From assembly GCA_019359245.1 (NCBI GenBank), contig JAHHHR010000071.1, positions 1-37,743 on the forward strand: a DNA stretch of 37,743 bases, given 5' to 3'. The notes under the pieces were generated by a model, which saw nothing but the letters and a program-made list of their open reading frames with translations, was not told the DNA's origin and searched no databases. Each line of letters begins with the position of its first letter. The stretch's first letter is position 1. The stretch is from Nostoc desertorum CM1-VF14. GTDB lineage: Bacteria > Cyanobacteriota > Cyanobacteriia > Cyanobacteriales > Nostocaceae. Both the position numbers and the translations under genes were made by a program. This document shows, piece after piece, positions 1 to 8,957 of the stretch.

Positions 1-118
1 CTTGATAATGGCTATTTTGTACTTACTTTGTTTACCATCATACATTTCAATTGATGATGTATCAAAAAATGTCTTATATCAAGCGATGTGAATTGATTTT
101 TTATTGTTTGTGAGAAAT
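1..118 (-). mobile_element. Possible end of an insertion sequence running off the window start
   Basis: The first ~118 bases do not encode the expected upstream part of HphB; homology to a LeuB-type protein begins abruptly at about 121. On the minus strand an open stretch reads toward position 1 (ending MYDGKQSKYKIAIIK), which could be the beginning of a transposase. Bases 106-118 (GTTTGTGAGAAAT) are the exact reverse complement of 37623-37635 at the other end of the window, as expected for related IS ends. That an IS truncated hphB is inference; I cannot name the family. Confidence 0.3.
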
Positions 119-120
119 TT

Positions 121-570
121 GCGTTAGCCATGCAAATGGTACTTAATCCCCAGAGATTCGATGTAATTTTGGCAAGCAATCTGTTCGGAGATATTCTCAG
201 TGATATTGGTGGAGCGTTAGTTGGTTCGCTTGGCTTATTAGGGTCAGCCAGTCTGAATGCTTATGGATTTGGGCTATACGAAGCAGTTCACGGTACGGCT
301 CCAGACATTGCAGGGTTAGGAATTGCTAATCCTTTAGGAACTTTGGCAGCTTGTGTTTTAATGCTCCAGCAGTGGGGAGAATTGGGTGCTGCCCAACGAA
401 TTATGGCAGCGCAAGAGAGAGTTTTAGCTAAAGGATATCGGACACCTGATTTGTCTCCTCAAGGAGCAGAAATCTTGGTGAATACAGAAAAATTAGTTGA
501 CCTTTTACTAGAAGAACTTTCCAATGAGCAACATTCTGAACTCAAGGAGCTTTATGAATCAATTAAATAA
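121..570 (+). pseudogene. hphB: HphB, 3-isopropylmalate dehydrogenase-like, 5'-truncated
   Basis: This is the C-terminal ~149 residues of an isopropylmalate/isocitrate dehydrogenase-family protein (normally about 350-360 residues). The metal-binding segment NLFGDILSDIGG and the nucleotide-binding loop HGTAPDIAGLGIANPLGT are clear. The N-terminal Rossmann half and the catalytic Tyr and Lys regions are missing, so it cannot be active. Codons 121-129 (ALA) still match the family just before the ATG at 130; further upstream the sequence is unrelated. In the hph pathway this enzyme oxidises and decarboxylates the benzylmalate-type intermediate to the alpha-keto acid of homophenylalanine or homotyrosine. 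It overlaps hphCD by 17 bases. A primary LeuB of leucine synthesis is the alternative, but the fused LeuD-LeuC and the NRPS next door favour HphB. Confidence 0.78.
544..549 (+). promoter_or_regulatory. Shine-Dalgarno AAGGAG that sets the hphCD start
   Basis: AAGGAG lies four bases before the ATG at 554, inside the end of hphB. It favours 554 over the upstream in-frame ATG at 524, whose extra ten residues (MSNILNSRSF) have no family resemblance. The 17-base overlap with hphB suggests translational coupling. Confidence 0.7.
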
Positions 571-2263
571 AGTTTTACGCTTAGAAGATGATATTAATAC
601 TGATGATATTATTCCTGCCAATCGAGCCACAACTTACGATCCGGAAAATTTAAAACAATATGCTTTAGAACATTTGATTGGTGTAGGGGAGCTATTAAAA
701 TATAACGTCATTGTTGCCGGGGAGAATTTCGGCTGTGGTTCGAGTCGAGAAATTGCCCCTGTTGCCCTCAAAGCCGCAGGAATTGAAAAGATTCAGGCGA
801 AATCCTTTGGAGAAATTTTTTATCGCAACAGCATCAATATTGGACTGCCCCTAGAAATTTTAGGAGAAAAACAAGAGAATCCTGTAGTAAATGCGATCGC
901 TCAAGCAGGTGGACTGATACCTTTTAATCAAATGCGTCGTCAGGGAGAAATCAGCATTCCTCAAAGCGTAACTCCCAAACGACCCATGACTTTAGTGGAA
1001 AAACTCTTAGCTAAAGCCTCTGGTAACCCCTATGTCCGTCCCAAAGAAGTAGTTTTTGCCCAGGTCGATTTAGCTTTATCTCATGATGCCGTCGCTGGGC
1101 CTGTCGCCACGACATTTTATAAACACTATGGAGAAGATGCCAAGCTGTGGGATGCTCAAAAGTTAGTTCTAGTAGCAGACCACTTTATCCAAGTCAATGA
1201 CATTCGTAGCGATCGCAAAGCCAATGTCATGTATGAGGAGATGATTCAGTTTGCCCAAGAGCAAGGCTGTCATTTATTTGATATGGTTTCCCCAGGCGAA
1301 GCAGCAGGCATCTGCCACGTCTTACTACCAGAAAAAGGATTTGTCCGACCAGGAATGATAATTGCTGGTACAGACTCCCATACCTGTACCTACGGAGCAT
1401 TGGGAGCCTTTTCCACAGGGGTCGGCACTACAGATATGGCCAATATCTATGCGATGGGGGATATGTGGATTCGTGTTCCCTCAACGTTAGTATTCGAGTT
1501 GACTGGAACGCTACCTCTCCATATCAGTGCCAAAGATATTATCTTGTTTATCTTGGGGCAAATCAGTTGTGCTGGTGCTACTGGCAAAGTGATGGAGTTT
1601 CGCGGCTCAATCCTGGAACAACTGCCTTTTGATGAACGATTGACTCTAGCTAATATGGCCGTTGAGTGTGGTGCGATTTGTGGGTTGATTGTGCCTGATG
1701 AGACGACCCGAAATTATGTGAAAAGTCGTTCTAACCAAGAATTTACAGAAATTATTGCCGATCCTGATGCTGAGTACGAAAAAGTGTATCAATTTGACCT
1801 CAGTAATCTAGAACCGCAAGTTGCCCGTCCCCCAAAGCCAGATCAAGTAGTACCGATTAGTCAGTTAGAAGAAGTTCCCATTACCAAAGCTTTTATTGGT
1901 TCTTGTACAGGCGGCAAACTCTATGATTTAGCTCAGGCTGCTGAAGTTTTGCAAGGTCGTCAACTAGCAGACGGCGTGAACTTGTTTATTGTCCCAGCAA
2001 GCATGGAAATCAGAGAAAAAGCCCAAGAGTTAGGCTATCTCGATATTTTTGCCCAAGCAGGCGCACAGATTCTCAAGTCAGGTTGTGGAGCTTGTATTAA
2101 TTCTGGCATTGGGGTTTTGGACAAAGAAGAAACAGGGGTTTATGCAACCAATCGCAATTTTAAAGGACGCAGTGGCGATCCCACAGGCAAAAACTATTTA
2201 GCCTCACCAAGAACCGTTGCAATATCAGCTATCAAAGGCAAAATTAGCCACTCTCTTGATTAA
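554..2263 (+). CDS. hphCD: HphCD, fused small and large isopropylmalate-isomerase-type dehydratase
   Basis: This 569-residue protein joins a LeuD-type swivel domain (about 1-150) to a LeuC-type aconitase domain (about 160-569). The LeuD part shows NTDDIIPANR and GENFGCGSSREIAP. The LeuC part shows ADHFIQVNDIRSD, GTDSHTCTYGALG and the iron-sulfur cysteines in GSCTGG and GCGACINSG. Ordinary leucine synthesis uses separate LeuC and LeuD chains; this fusion is the form known as HphCD in the homophenylalanine pathway of Nostoc punctiforme. It would isomerise 2-benzylmalate (or its 4-hydroxy form) to the 3-benzylmalate-type isomer. It sits between hphB and aptA, with 20 bases before aptA. No frameshift or missing ligand is seen. 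A homoaconitase-like role on another substrate is the main alternative. Confidence 0.88.
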   Translation: MNQLNKVLRLEDDINTDDIIPANRATTYDPENLKQYALEHLIGVGELLKYNVIVAGENFGCGSSREIAPVALKAAGIEKIQAKSFGEIFYRNSINIGLPLEILGEKQENPVVNAIAQAGGLIPFNQMRRQGEISIPQSVTPKRPMTLVEKLLAKASGNPYVRPKEVVFAQVDLALSHDAVAGPVATTFYKHYGEDAKLWDAQKLVLVADHFIQVNDIRSDRKANVMYEEMIQFAQEQGCHLFDMVSPGEAAGICHVLLPEKGFVRPGMIIAGTDSHTCTYGALGAFSTGVGTTDMANIYAMGDMWIRVPSTLVFELTGTLPLHISAKDIILFILGQISCAGATGKVMEFRGSILEQLPFDERLTLANMAVECGAICGLIVPDETTRNYVKSRSNQEFTEIIADPDAEYEKVYQFDLSNLEPQVARPPKPDQVVPISQLEEVPITKAFIGSCTGGKLYDLAQAAEVLQGRQLADGVNLFIVPASMEIREKAQELGYLDIFAQAGAQILKSGCGACINSGIGVLDKEETGVYATNRNFKGRSGDPTGKNYLASPRTVAISAIKGKISHSLD

Positions 2264-2283
2264 AAATAAAGCTACTAATTTAT

Positions 2284-5200
2284 ATGAAAGAAATGGCGAT
2301 CAACTCTACTCGTGATATTCATAATTTGTCTGTTTTAACTGAGCAAGAACGACACAAAATATTAGTGGAATGGAATGATACAAAGGTAGATTATCCTAAA
2401 CATTTGTGCGTACATGAATTATTTGCAGCACAATTGGAAAAAACTCCAGACAATATTGCGGTCGTCTTCGATGAACATAAACTTACTTATCAAGAGTTGA
2501 ATCACCGAGCCAACAAAGTAGCTTATTATCTACAATCTTTGGGTGTAGGGACAGAAGTTCTGGTAGGGATTTGTGTCGAGCGCTCCTTAGATATGATTGT
2601 CGGATTATTGGGGATTCTTAAGGCTGGGGCAGCATACGTCCCACTAGATCCAACTTATCCCCAAGAGCGTCTATCGTTCATGCTGTCAGATTCACAAGTG
2701 CAAGTGCTGTTAACTCAGCAAAAGTTTGTTGAGGAATTTTCTGCAAGCGGGGTGAAGACAGTATGTTTGGATAGAGATTGGGAAGCGATAACTTCGTTAA
2801 GCTCCGCTAGCGCTCATCAGAGTCACGAAAATCCTACTAGTGATGTGACGGCTGAAAATCTCGCTTATGTAATTTATACATCGGGGTCAACTGGAACACC
2901 AAAGGGAGTTGCTGTACCACATCGGGCTGTAAATCGGCTAGTATGCAACACCAATTATGTGCAGTTAGAGCCAAGGGATAGGATAGCCCAAGCCTCAAAT
3001 ACTTCATTTGATGCAGCCACTTTTGAGATTTGGGGATCTCTTCTGCATGGGGCTACTTTAGTCGGAGTTCCCCAGAATGTTGTGCTTTCACTGCCACATT
3101 TTGCAGAGTACATTCGCGAGCAAAAAATTACTGTATTATTTTTAACTACTGCTTTATTTAATCAGTTAGCTAGCGTTGTTCCCCAAGCATTTAAAAACTT
3201 GCGTCATTTGCTATTTGGTGGCGAGGCTGTAGATCCCAAGTCAGTTAGAGCAGTTCTTGACAATGGCGCGCCACAGCGATTGCTACACGTTTATGGGCCA
3301 ACGGAGAGTACAACATTTGCTTGTTGGCATTTAGTTGAGGATGTTGCAGAAGGGGCAACAAATATACCAATTGGTCGTCCACTCTCCAATACACAAATAC
3401 ATATACTTAACTCTGAACTACAACCTGTTCCTATTGGTACACCAGGCGAAATATATATTGGCGGCGATGGCTTGGCAAGAGGCTACTTGAACCGTCCAGA
3501 GTTAAATAAGGAAAGGTTTATTCCTAGTCCGTTTGATAATGCAAAATTATATAAAACTGGCGATTTAGCACGTTATCTACCAGACCGCAACATTGAGTTT
3601 GTAGGGCGAGTTGACAATCAGGTAAAGATTCGTGGCTTCCGTATTGAATTAGGGGAAGTTGAGGCACTTTTGAGCCAACACCCGGATATACGGCAGGCAG
3701 TAGCAATCGTCCGTGAAGATATTCCTGGTGATAAGCGGCTTGTTGCTTATATTGTTCCTCATCAAAAATCAGCAGCAAATAGCATTAGCTTCAAACGCTT
3801 TTTGGAAGAAAAGCTGCCTAGTTACATGATTCCAGCCGCCTTGATGATTCTCGACTCCTTGCCCCTCACTCCCAATGGCAAAGTAGATCGTCGCAATCTT
3901 CCCGCGCCTGCACGCACACGCTCCGATTTAGAAGAAATCTTCGTTGCGCCTCGTAACCCGATTGAGGAAAAGTTAGCTGGTATCTGGACTCAGTTATTGG
4001 GACTTGATGTAATTGGAGTCAACGATAATTTTTTCCATCTGGGTGGTCATTCTCTAATTGCAACTCAGATGCTTGCTCGCGTGCGCGATGTTTTTTCGGT
4101 CGAGTTATTTTTTCCTCAGATATTTACTCATCCGACGATCGCCGCTCTTACTCAACTCATTGCTCAAGGTGGCGAAGAATCGCAATGGCAACGTCCTCCC
4201 ATCCAACGAATTTCTCATCAAGGACTTGTGTCAGTTTCTTTTTCTCAAGAGCGAATTTACTTCGTCCATAAATTAGCGCCAGAAAATAGCGCCTACCAAT
4301 TCCAGTCAACGATGGAATTTAAAGGCCCTCTGAATGTTAAAGCACTAGAACTTGCTCTCAATGAGATTGTCAAGCGTCATGAAATCTTCCGCACAACTTA
4401 TCAAGAGGTGAATGGTAGATTATATCAGGTAATTCACCCACATGAAGGAATCGCTTTTAAAGTAGTTGACCTTCGTGACATTCCTGAACTTGAGCGGAAA
4501 ACAGAAGCACAAAAGTTGGTAGATGCAGAAATTCTCACACACTTAGACCTGACGCAACTACCAATAATTCAGTGGGCTGTATTTAAGTTGAGCGACCAAG
4601 AACATATCTTTACCCATGTTGAGCATCACATGGCTCATGATGGCTGGTCATTTAACGTGTTTTTGAGTGAGATGGTAGCACTGTATGAAGCCTTCTCGGC
4701 GGGTAAACCGTCGCCATTACCTGAACTAAGTTACCAGTTTGCTGATTTTGCCTCTTGGCAGCGTGAATGGGCGAAAACCGCAGAAGCTCAAGCCCAATTA
4801 GCTTATTGGCAACAAAAGTTAGCAGGTATCCCACCTCTATTGGAATTACCTTACGATCGCCCACGATCAAAAGAGCAAACTTACAATGGCGATCACGTCA
4901 CGATGGAACTCCCCGTTGATTTGTGCGAATCGTTGAGAGTTTTCAGCCATAAAGAAGGTGTAACCTTATTTATGACGATGCTGAAAGCTTTTATCATCCT
5001 GTTGCACCGCTACACTGGACAAGACGATATTTTTATCGGGTCTGCTGTTGCCAATCGCCGGATGCACCAAATCGAGAAGATAATTGGCATGATTGTCAAT
5101 AACTTGGTTTTACGCACCGATGTCTCAGGTAATCTGACAGTGCGGGAATTACTCGAACGTGTACGCCAAGTGACAATGGAAGCTTACGCCAACGAAGACG

Positions 5201-8200
5201 TACCATTCGATAAAGTTGTAGAAGCGATTAGACCAGTCCGCAACCTGAGCCATAATCCCCTGTTTCAAGTGATGTTCAGTTTCCATAACTCCGCCAAGCC
5301 GCATTTAAATTTCCCTGGCTTGGACATCACCTTGCAGGAACCAGCTAGTAACAAATCTGCCAAGTTTGATCTTGATTTCCTCGTCATACCCAGGTTTGAA
5401 CAGAGCGTACAGCATGGGGCGAAAACGGGAGCAAAAGGAATTACCCTAGTTTTGGAATATAACAGCGACCTGTTCGATGCTGAAACCATCCAAGCGATGC
5501 TAGAGCAGTATGAACAGGTAATTATCGAGATAGTAGCTAACCCAGAACAACAAATTGGTCAAATACCTCTGGTCACTCCATCTCAACAAAAATTGCTAGG
5601 GGAATGGAATCAGACTGATAGGGAATATACACAGACACAGTGTATCCATCAATTGTTTGAGGCTCAGGTAGAGTTAACGCCGGATGCTGTAGCTGTAGAG
5701 CAGGATGGGCAGAGATTAACTTACCGTGAATTGAGCGATCGCTCCAACAAAATAGCCCATTATTTGCAAAGTTTAGGAGTCAAACCAGAAACTCTAGTTG
5801 GTATCTGCGTTGAGCGTTCCCTAGACATGATTGCTGGCTTACTAGGTATTCTCAAAGCTGGTGGTGCTCATGTTCCCCTTGACCCTGCTTATCCCCAAGA
5901 GCGAATCACGGAAATTATCACAGATACGCAACTCGGCTTTTTGCTGACGCAAGATAAATTTCAAGATAAATTGCTCGGTTATACCGGAAAAACAATTTGT
6001 TTAGATACAGATTGGGAAGTCATAGCAACCCACAGTACAGCCAACCCGATTAGCGACGTTCAAGTAAATAACCTGGCTTATATTATCTACACCTCCGGTT
6101 CTACAGGTAAACCGAAGGGAGTAATGATTGAACATCGCTCCTTGATGAATTTTGTCATCACTGCCATTGATAAATATGGAATCAAGGCCAGCGATAAGGT
6201 TCTGCAATTTGCATCTATTTGCTTTGATACATCGATTGAAGAAATCTTTCCTTGTTTGTGCGTCGGTGCAACCTTAGTTTTACGCACCGAAGAAATGCTC
6301 AACTCCAGTGAGGATTTTTGGCGGTATTGCCAAAAATGGCAGTTAACTGTTTTAGATTTGCCGACAGCATACTGGCATCAGTTAGTAGCCGAACTTAAAC
6401 CCCAAGATTCTCACATTTCTGAAGGTTTGAGAACTGTAATTATTGGGGGTGAAGCAGTTCAACTAGAAAAAGTGCAGCATTGGCATAGTTGTGTTGCTCA
6501 TCTTTCCCCAGTACCGGAATTATTCAATACTTACGGGCCGACAGAAGCAACGGTTGTCACCACCTTAAAACGCTTAAGCCCCGCAGCCACCTCTGTTAGC
6601 ATTGGACGACCCATCAGCAATGCTCAGGTTTATGTTTTAGACCAATATCTGCAACCTGTACCAATAGGCGTTCCGGGAGAACTGCATATTGGGGGAGCAG
6701 GATTAGCTAGGGGATATTGGCAACGTCCTGAGTTAACAAACGAAAAATTTATCTCCAATGCTTTACAAAGCAGGGGAGCAAACGAGAACCAATCATCTCG
6801 CCTATACAAAACTGGGGATTTGGTAAAATTTCGCGCCGATGGCCGTTTGGAATATCTCGGTAGAGTTGATAATCAGGTGAAGATTCGCGGCTTCCGCATA
6901 GAGTTGGGCGAAATTGAAGCGGTATTGAGACAACACCCACAAGTATTGCAAGCTGTTGTCATTGCTCATGAAGACATCCCCGGACAAAAGCGGCTTTTGG
7001 CTTACGTCGTAACCCAAAAATCGCAACTAACCACTAATGAATTACGCGATTTCCTCAATCAGAAACTACCGAATTACATGATTCCGGCTTCGTTTATGCT
7101 GCTAGAAAACATACCGATGACTCCCAACCAAAAGGTAGACTACCGCGCTCTACCAACACCCGATTTTTCTCGCAGTGCCGAAGATAAATTTATTGCTCCT
7201 CGCACACTGATAGAAGAGAAATTCGTGGCGATTTGGTCGGAAGTTTTAAGAGTAGAAAATGTTGGCATCCACGATAATTTTTTTGAACTGGGTGGAGATT
7301 CCATTCTCAGTATTCAGTTAATTTCCAAAGCTAACCAAGCAGGTATTCAAATTGCTGCTAAACAGTTATTTAAATATCAAACAATTGCTGAGTTAGCGAC
7401 TGTAGCAGGTATTAATCGCCAAATCAACGCTGAACAAGGGTTAGTAACTGGTTCTGTAGCGTTGACACCGATTCAACATTGGTTTTTCGAGCAGAAATTA
7501 CCCAAATCTAATTACTTTAACCAGTCAGCACTGCTAGAAGTGCCGTCAGATGTGCAACCTGAGCTATTGCAGCAAATAGTACAACAATTGTTAGCGCATC
7601 ATGATGCTTTGCGTTTGCGGTTTGTGCAACAAGGGGAAAACTGGCAGCAAATTAACGCTCCCACTCAAGAATCCGTACCATTTAGCATCTTTGATTTGTC
7701 GCACCTATCGCCAGCAGAACAGCAAACAGCGATCGCAACTAAAGATGCTGAACTTCAGGCTAGTTTGGATTTATCTACAGGAGCGATGGCTACGCCCGCC
7801 GCAGGCATCGCACGAGTCGCGTTATTTCAATTAGGCCATAATAGACCAAGTTGTTTACTCTTCATCATCCATCACTTAGCAGTCGATGGAGTTTCTTGGC
7901 GGATTTTATTGGAAGACTTAGCTACTGCTTACCAACAAATTAGCCGAGGCGAGGCTATTAAATTACCAGCGAAAACAACCTCTTGGCAATATTGGAGCGA
8001 TCGCCTGACAGAATATGCCCAAACACAGTCTGTCAAAGAGTTGGATTACTGGCTAACTCAATCCAGTCTTCAAGTCACAGCTTTACCAGTAGACTATCTA
8101 TCTGGCAAAGAAAAGAACACCGTAGCCTCAACTGCATCTGTAAAACTTGCTTTAAATGAAGAACAGACACGCGCCCTATTACAAGATGTACCTTCTGCCT

Positions 8201-8889
8201 ACAACACCCAAATTAATGATGTATTGTTGACAGCCTTAGTACAAAGTTTTACTCAATGGACAGGCGACAGTTCTTTACTAATTGATTTGGAAGGACATGG
8301 TAGAGAAGATTTATTTAATGATGTAGATTTATCCCGGACTGTCGGTTGGTTTACGACATTATTCCCCGTTGGCTTACAGCTAGGAGAAATTGAGCATCCC
8401 GGAGAGGCTTTAAAGTCAATCAAAGAACAACTACGGCGTATCCCCAACCGAGGAATCGGTTATGGTGTATTGCGATATTTGCACCAAAACACCACAATTC
8501 GGGAAAAATTACAGTCCTTACCCGTAGCACAAGTTAGTTTTAACTACCTGGGACAATTCGACCAAGTGCTGAAAGCATCTGAAGTTTTGGGTTTGGCTAA
8601 AGAATTCAAATCCGAACAAAGCTTACTAAATCAACGTAGCCATCTGTTAGGAATAAGCGGCTTTATTCGTGCAGGAAAGCTAGAGATGACTTGGGCTTAT
8701 AGCAAGAAAATCCATCAGCGAAACACTATTGAAACGTTAGCTTCGGAATTCATGGAAGCATTAAAAAACCTAATTACTCACTGTCAATCAAAAGACTCTC
8801 AAAGCTATACCCCTTCAGACTTCTCAGCAGCCAAACTCAATCAAAAACAGCTTGACAAATTCCTAGCCAAACTCAACAAGAAGAACTAG
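2284..8889 (+). CDS. aptA: AptA-like NRPS, A-T-C-A-T-E (exocyclic residue and D-Lys)
   Basis: 2201 residues. Order: A1 (~40-540, YTSGSTG near 198), T1 (Ser590 in GGHS), C (~650-1080, HHMAHDG at 781-787), A2 (~1120-1640), T2 (Ser1673 in GGDS, the form usual before E domains), E (~1720-2170, HHLAVDG at 1863-1869). There is no starter C domain, only a C-A linker-like N-terminus, so this is the loading module. My pocket codes are D-A-F-F-L-G-V-T-F-K for A1 (hydrophobic, Ile/Val-like) and D-T-E-D-I-G-T-V-V-K for A2 (acidic pocket, fits Lys). The E domain would give D-Lys. This matches anabaenopeptin AptA, whose first residue ends up linked by a ureido bond to D-Lys. Two short dispersed repeats lie in frame (2785-2816 and 7783-7811). 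ATG 2293 is an alternative start; neither start has a strong ribosome site. Confidence 0.88.
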   Translation: MKEMAINSTRDIHNLSVLTEQERHKILVEWNDTKVDYPKHLCVHELFAAQLEKTPDNIAVVFDEHKLTYQELNHRANKVAYYLQSLGVGTEVLVGICVERSLDMIVGLLGILKAGAAYVPLDPTYPQERLSFMLSDSQVQVLLTQQKFVEEFSASGVKTVCLDRDWEAITSLSSASAHQSHENPTSDVTAENLAYVIYTSGSTGTPKGVAVPHRAVNRLVCNTNYVQLEPRDRIAQASNTSFDAATFEIWGSLLHGATLVGVPQNVVLSLPHFAEYIREQKITVLFLTTALFNQLASVVPQAFKNLRHLLFGGEAVDPKSVRAVLDNGAPQRLLHVYGPTESTTFACWHLVEDVAEGATNIPIGRPLSNTQIHILNSELQPVPIGTPGEIYIGGDGLARGYLNRPELNKERFIPSPFDNAKLYKTGDLARYLPDRNIEFVGRVDNQVKIRGFRIELGEVEALLSQHPDIRQAVAIVREDIPGDKRLVAYIVPHQKSAANSISFKRFLEEKLPSYMIPAALMILDSLPLTPNGKVDRRNLPAPARTRSDLEEIFVAPRNPIEEKLAGIWTQLLGLDVIGVNDNFFHLGGHSLIATQMLARVRDVFSVELFFPQIFTHPTIAALTQLIAQGGEESQWQRPPIQRISHQGLVSVSFSQERIYFVHKLAPENSAYQFQSTMEFKGPLNVKALELALNEIVKRHEIFRTTYQEVNGRLYQVIHPHEGIAFKVVDLRDIPELERKTEAQKLVDAEILTHLDLTQLPIIQWAVFKLSDQEHIFTHVEHHMAHDGWSFNVFLSEMVALYEAFSAGKPSPLPELSYQFADFASWQREWAKTAEAQAQLAYWQQKLAGIPPLLELPYDRPRSKEQTYNGDHVTMELPVDLCESLRVFSHKEGVTLFMTMLKAFIILLHRYTGQDDIFIGSAVANRRMHQIEKIIGMIVNNLVLRTDVSGNLTVRELLERVRQVTMEAYANEDVPFDKVVEAIRPVRNLSHNPLFQVMFSFHNSAKPHLNFPGLDITLQEPASNKSAKFDLDFLVIPRFEQSVQHGAKTGAKGITLVLEYNSDLFDAETIQAMLEQYEQVIIEIVANPEQQIGQIPLVTPSQQKLLGEWNQTDREYTQTQCIHQLFEAQVELTPDAVAVEQDGQRLTYRELSDRSNKIAHYLQSLGVKPETLVGICVERSLDMIAGLLGILKAGGAHVPLDPAYPQERITEIITDTQLGFLLTQDKFQDKLLGYTGKTICLDTDWEVIATHSTANPISDVQVNNLAYIIYTSGSTGKPKGVMIEHRSLMNFVITAIDKYGIKASDKVLQFASICFDTSIEEIFPCLCVGATLVLRTEEMLNSSEDFWRYCQKWQLTVLDLPTAYWHQLVAELKPQDSHISEGLRTVIIGGEAVQLEKVQHWHSCVAHLSPVPELFNTYGPTEATVVTTLKRLSPAATSVSIGRPISNAQVYVLDQYLQPVPIGVPGELHIGGAGLARGYWQRPELTNEKFISNALQSRGANENQSSRLYKTGDLVKFRADGRLEYLGRVDNQVKIRGFRIELGEIEAVLRQHPQVLQAVVIAHEDIPGQKRLLAYVVTQKSQLTTNELRDFLNQKLPNYMIPASFMLLENIPMTPNQKVDYRALPTPDFSRSAEDKFIAPRTLIEEKFVAIWSEVLRVENVGIHDNFFELGGDSILSIQLISKANQAGIQIAAKQLFKYQTIAELATVAGINRQINAEQGLVTGSVALTPIQHWFFEQKLPKSNYFNQSALLEVPSDVQPELLQQIVQQLLAHHDALRLRFVQQGENWQQINAPTQESVPFSIFDLSHLSPAEQQTAIATKDAELQASLDLSTGAMATPAAGIARVALFQLGHNRPSCLLFIIHHLAVDGVSWRILLEDLATAYQQISRGEAIKLPAKTTSWQYWSDRLTEYAQTQSVKELDYWLTQSSLQVTALPVDYLSGKEKNTVASTASVKLALNEEQTRALLQDVPSAYNTQINDVLLTALVQSFTQWTGDSSLLIDLEGHGREDLFNDVDLSRTVGWFTTLFPVGLQLGEIEHPGEALKSIKEQLRRIPNRGIGYGVLRYLHQNTTIREKLQSLPVAQVSFNYLGQFDQVLKASEVLGLAKEFKSEQSLLNQRSHLLGISGFIRAGKLEMTWAYSKKIHQRNTIETLASEFMEALKNLITHCQSKDSQSYTPSDFSAAKLNQKQLDKFLAKLNKKN
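2785..2816 (+). repeat. 32-base dispersed repeat inside aptA (copy also at 34447)
   Basis: The stretch beginning GCGATAACTTCGTTAAGC matches 34447-34478 at 30 of 32 bases. Its second half is partly self-complementary (CGTTAAGC / GCTAACG-like arms). In aptA it encodes extra residues EAITSLSSASAH just before the YTSGSTG region of A1. The same linker in A2 is about seven residues shorter, so the repeat seems to have entered in frame. Confidence 0.75.
7783..7811 (+). repeat. 29-base dispersed repeat inside the aptA E domain (relative at 27646)
   Basis: The stretch GCGATGGCTACGCCCGCC plus the following 11 bases matches 27646-27674 in the same orientation at 23 of 29 positions. It resembles a GC-rich palindromic-type repeat common in Nostoc genomes (from memory). 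It is translated as AMATPAAGIA within the E domain, a low-complexity insert just before the beta strand leading to HHLAVDG. Confidence 0.65.
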
Positions 8890-8912
8890 TCAAAAAGTAA
8901 AGGGAACAATCT

Positions 8913-8929
8913 CCCCCCTGCCCCCTGCC
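8913..8929 (+). repeat. Short heptad repeat (CCCCTGC-type) between aptA and aptB
   Basis: CCCCCCTGCCCCCTGCC is about two and a half copies of a C-rich heptad, typical of the short tandem heptads (STRR) of heterocystous cyanobacteria. It fills part of the 68-base aptA-aptB gap. Confidence 0.5.
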
Positions 8930-8947
8930 TTTTCTATCCCTAAATCC

Positions 8948-8952
8948 AGAGG
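8948..8952 (+). promoter_or_regulatory. Ribosome-binding site of aptB (AGAGG)
   Basis: AGAGG lies five bases before the ATG at 8958 and supports that start; the protein then opens directly with the condensation-domain motif ELSPMQQGML. Confidence 0.55.
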
Positions 8953-8957
8953 TAATT

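Noticed and set aside
524..553. Upstream ATG start for hphCD
   Set aside because: The added residues have no family match and the AAGGAG site points to 554.
554..2263. Ordinary leucine-pathway isomerase
   Set aside because: Fusion of the two subunits and its place next to hphB and the NRPS genes fit the homo-amino-acid pathway better.
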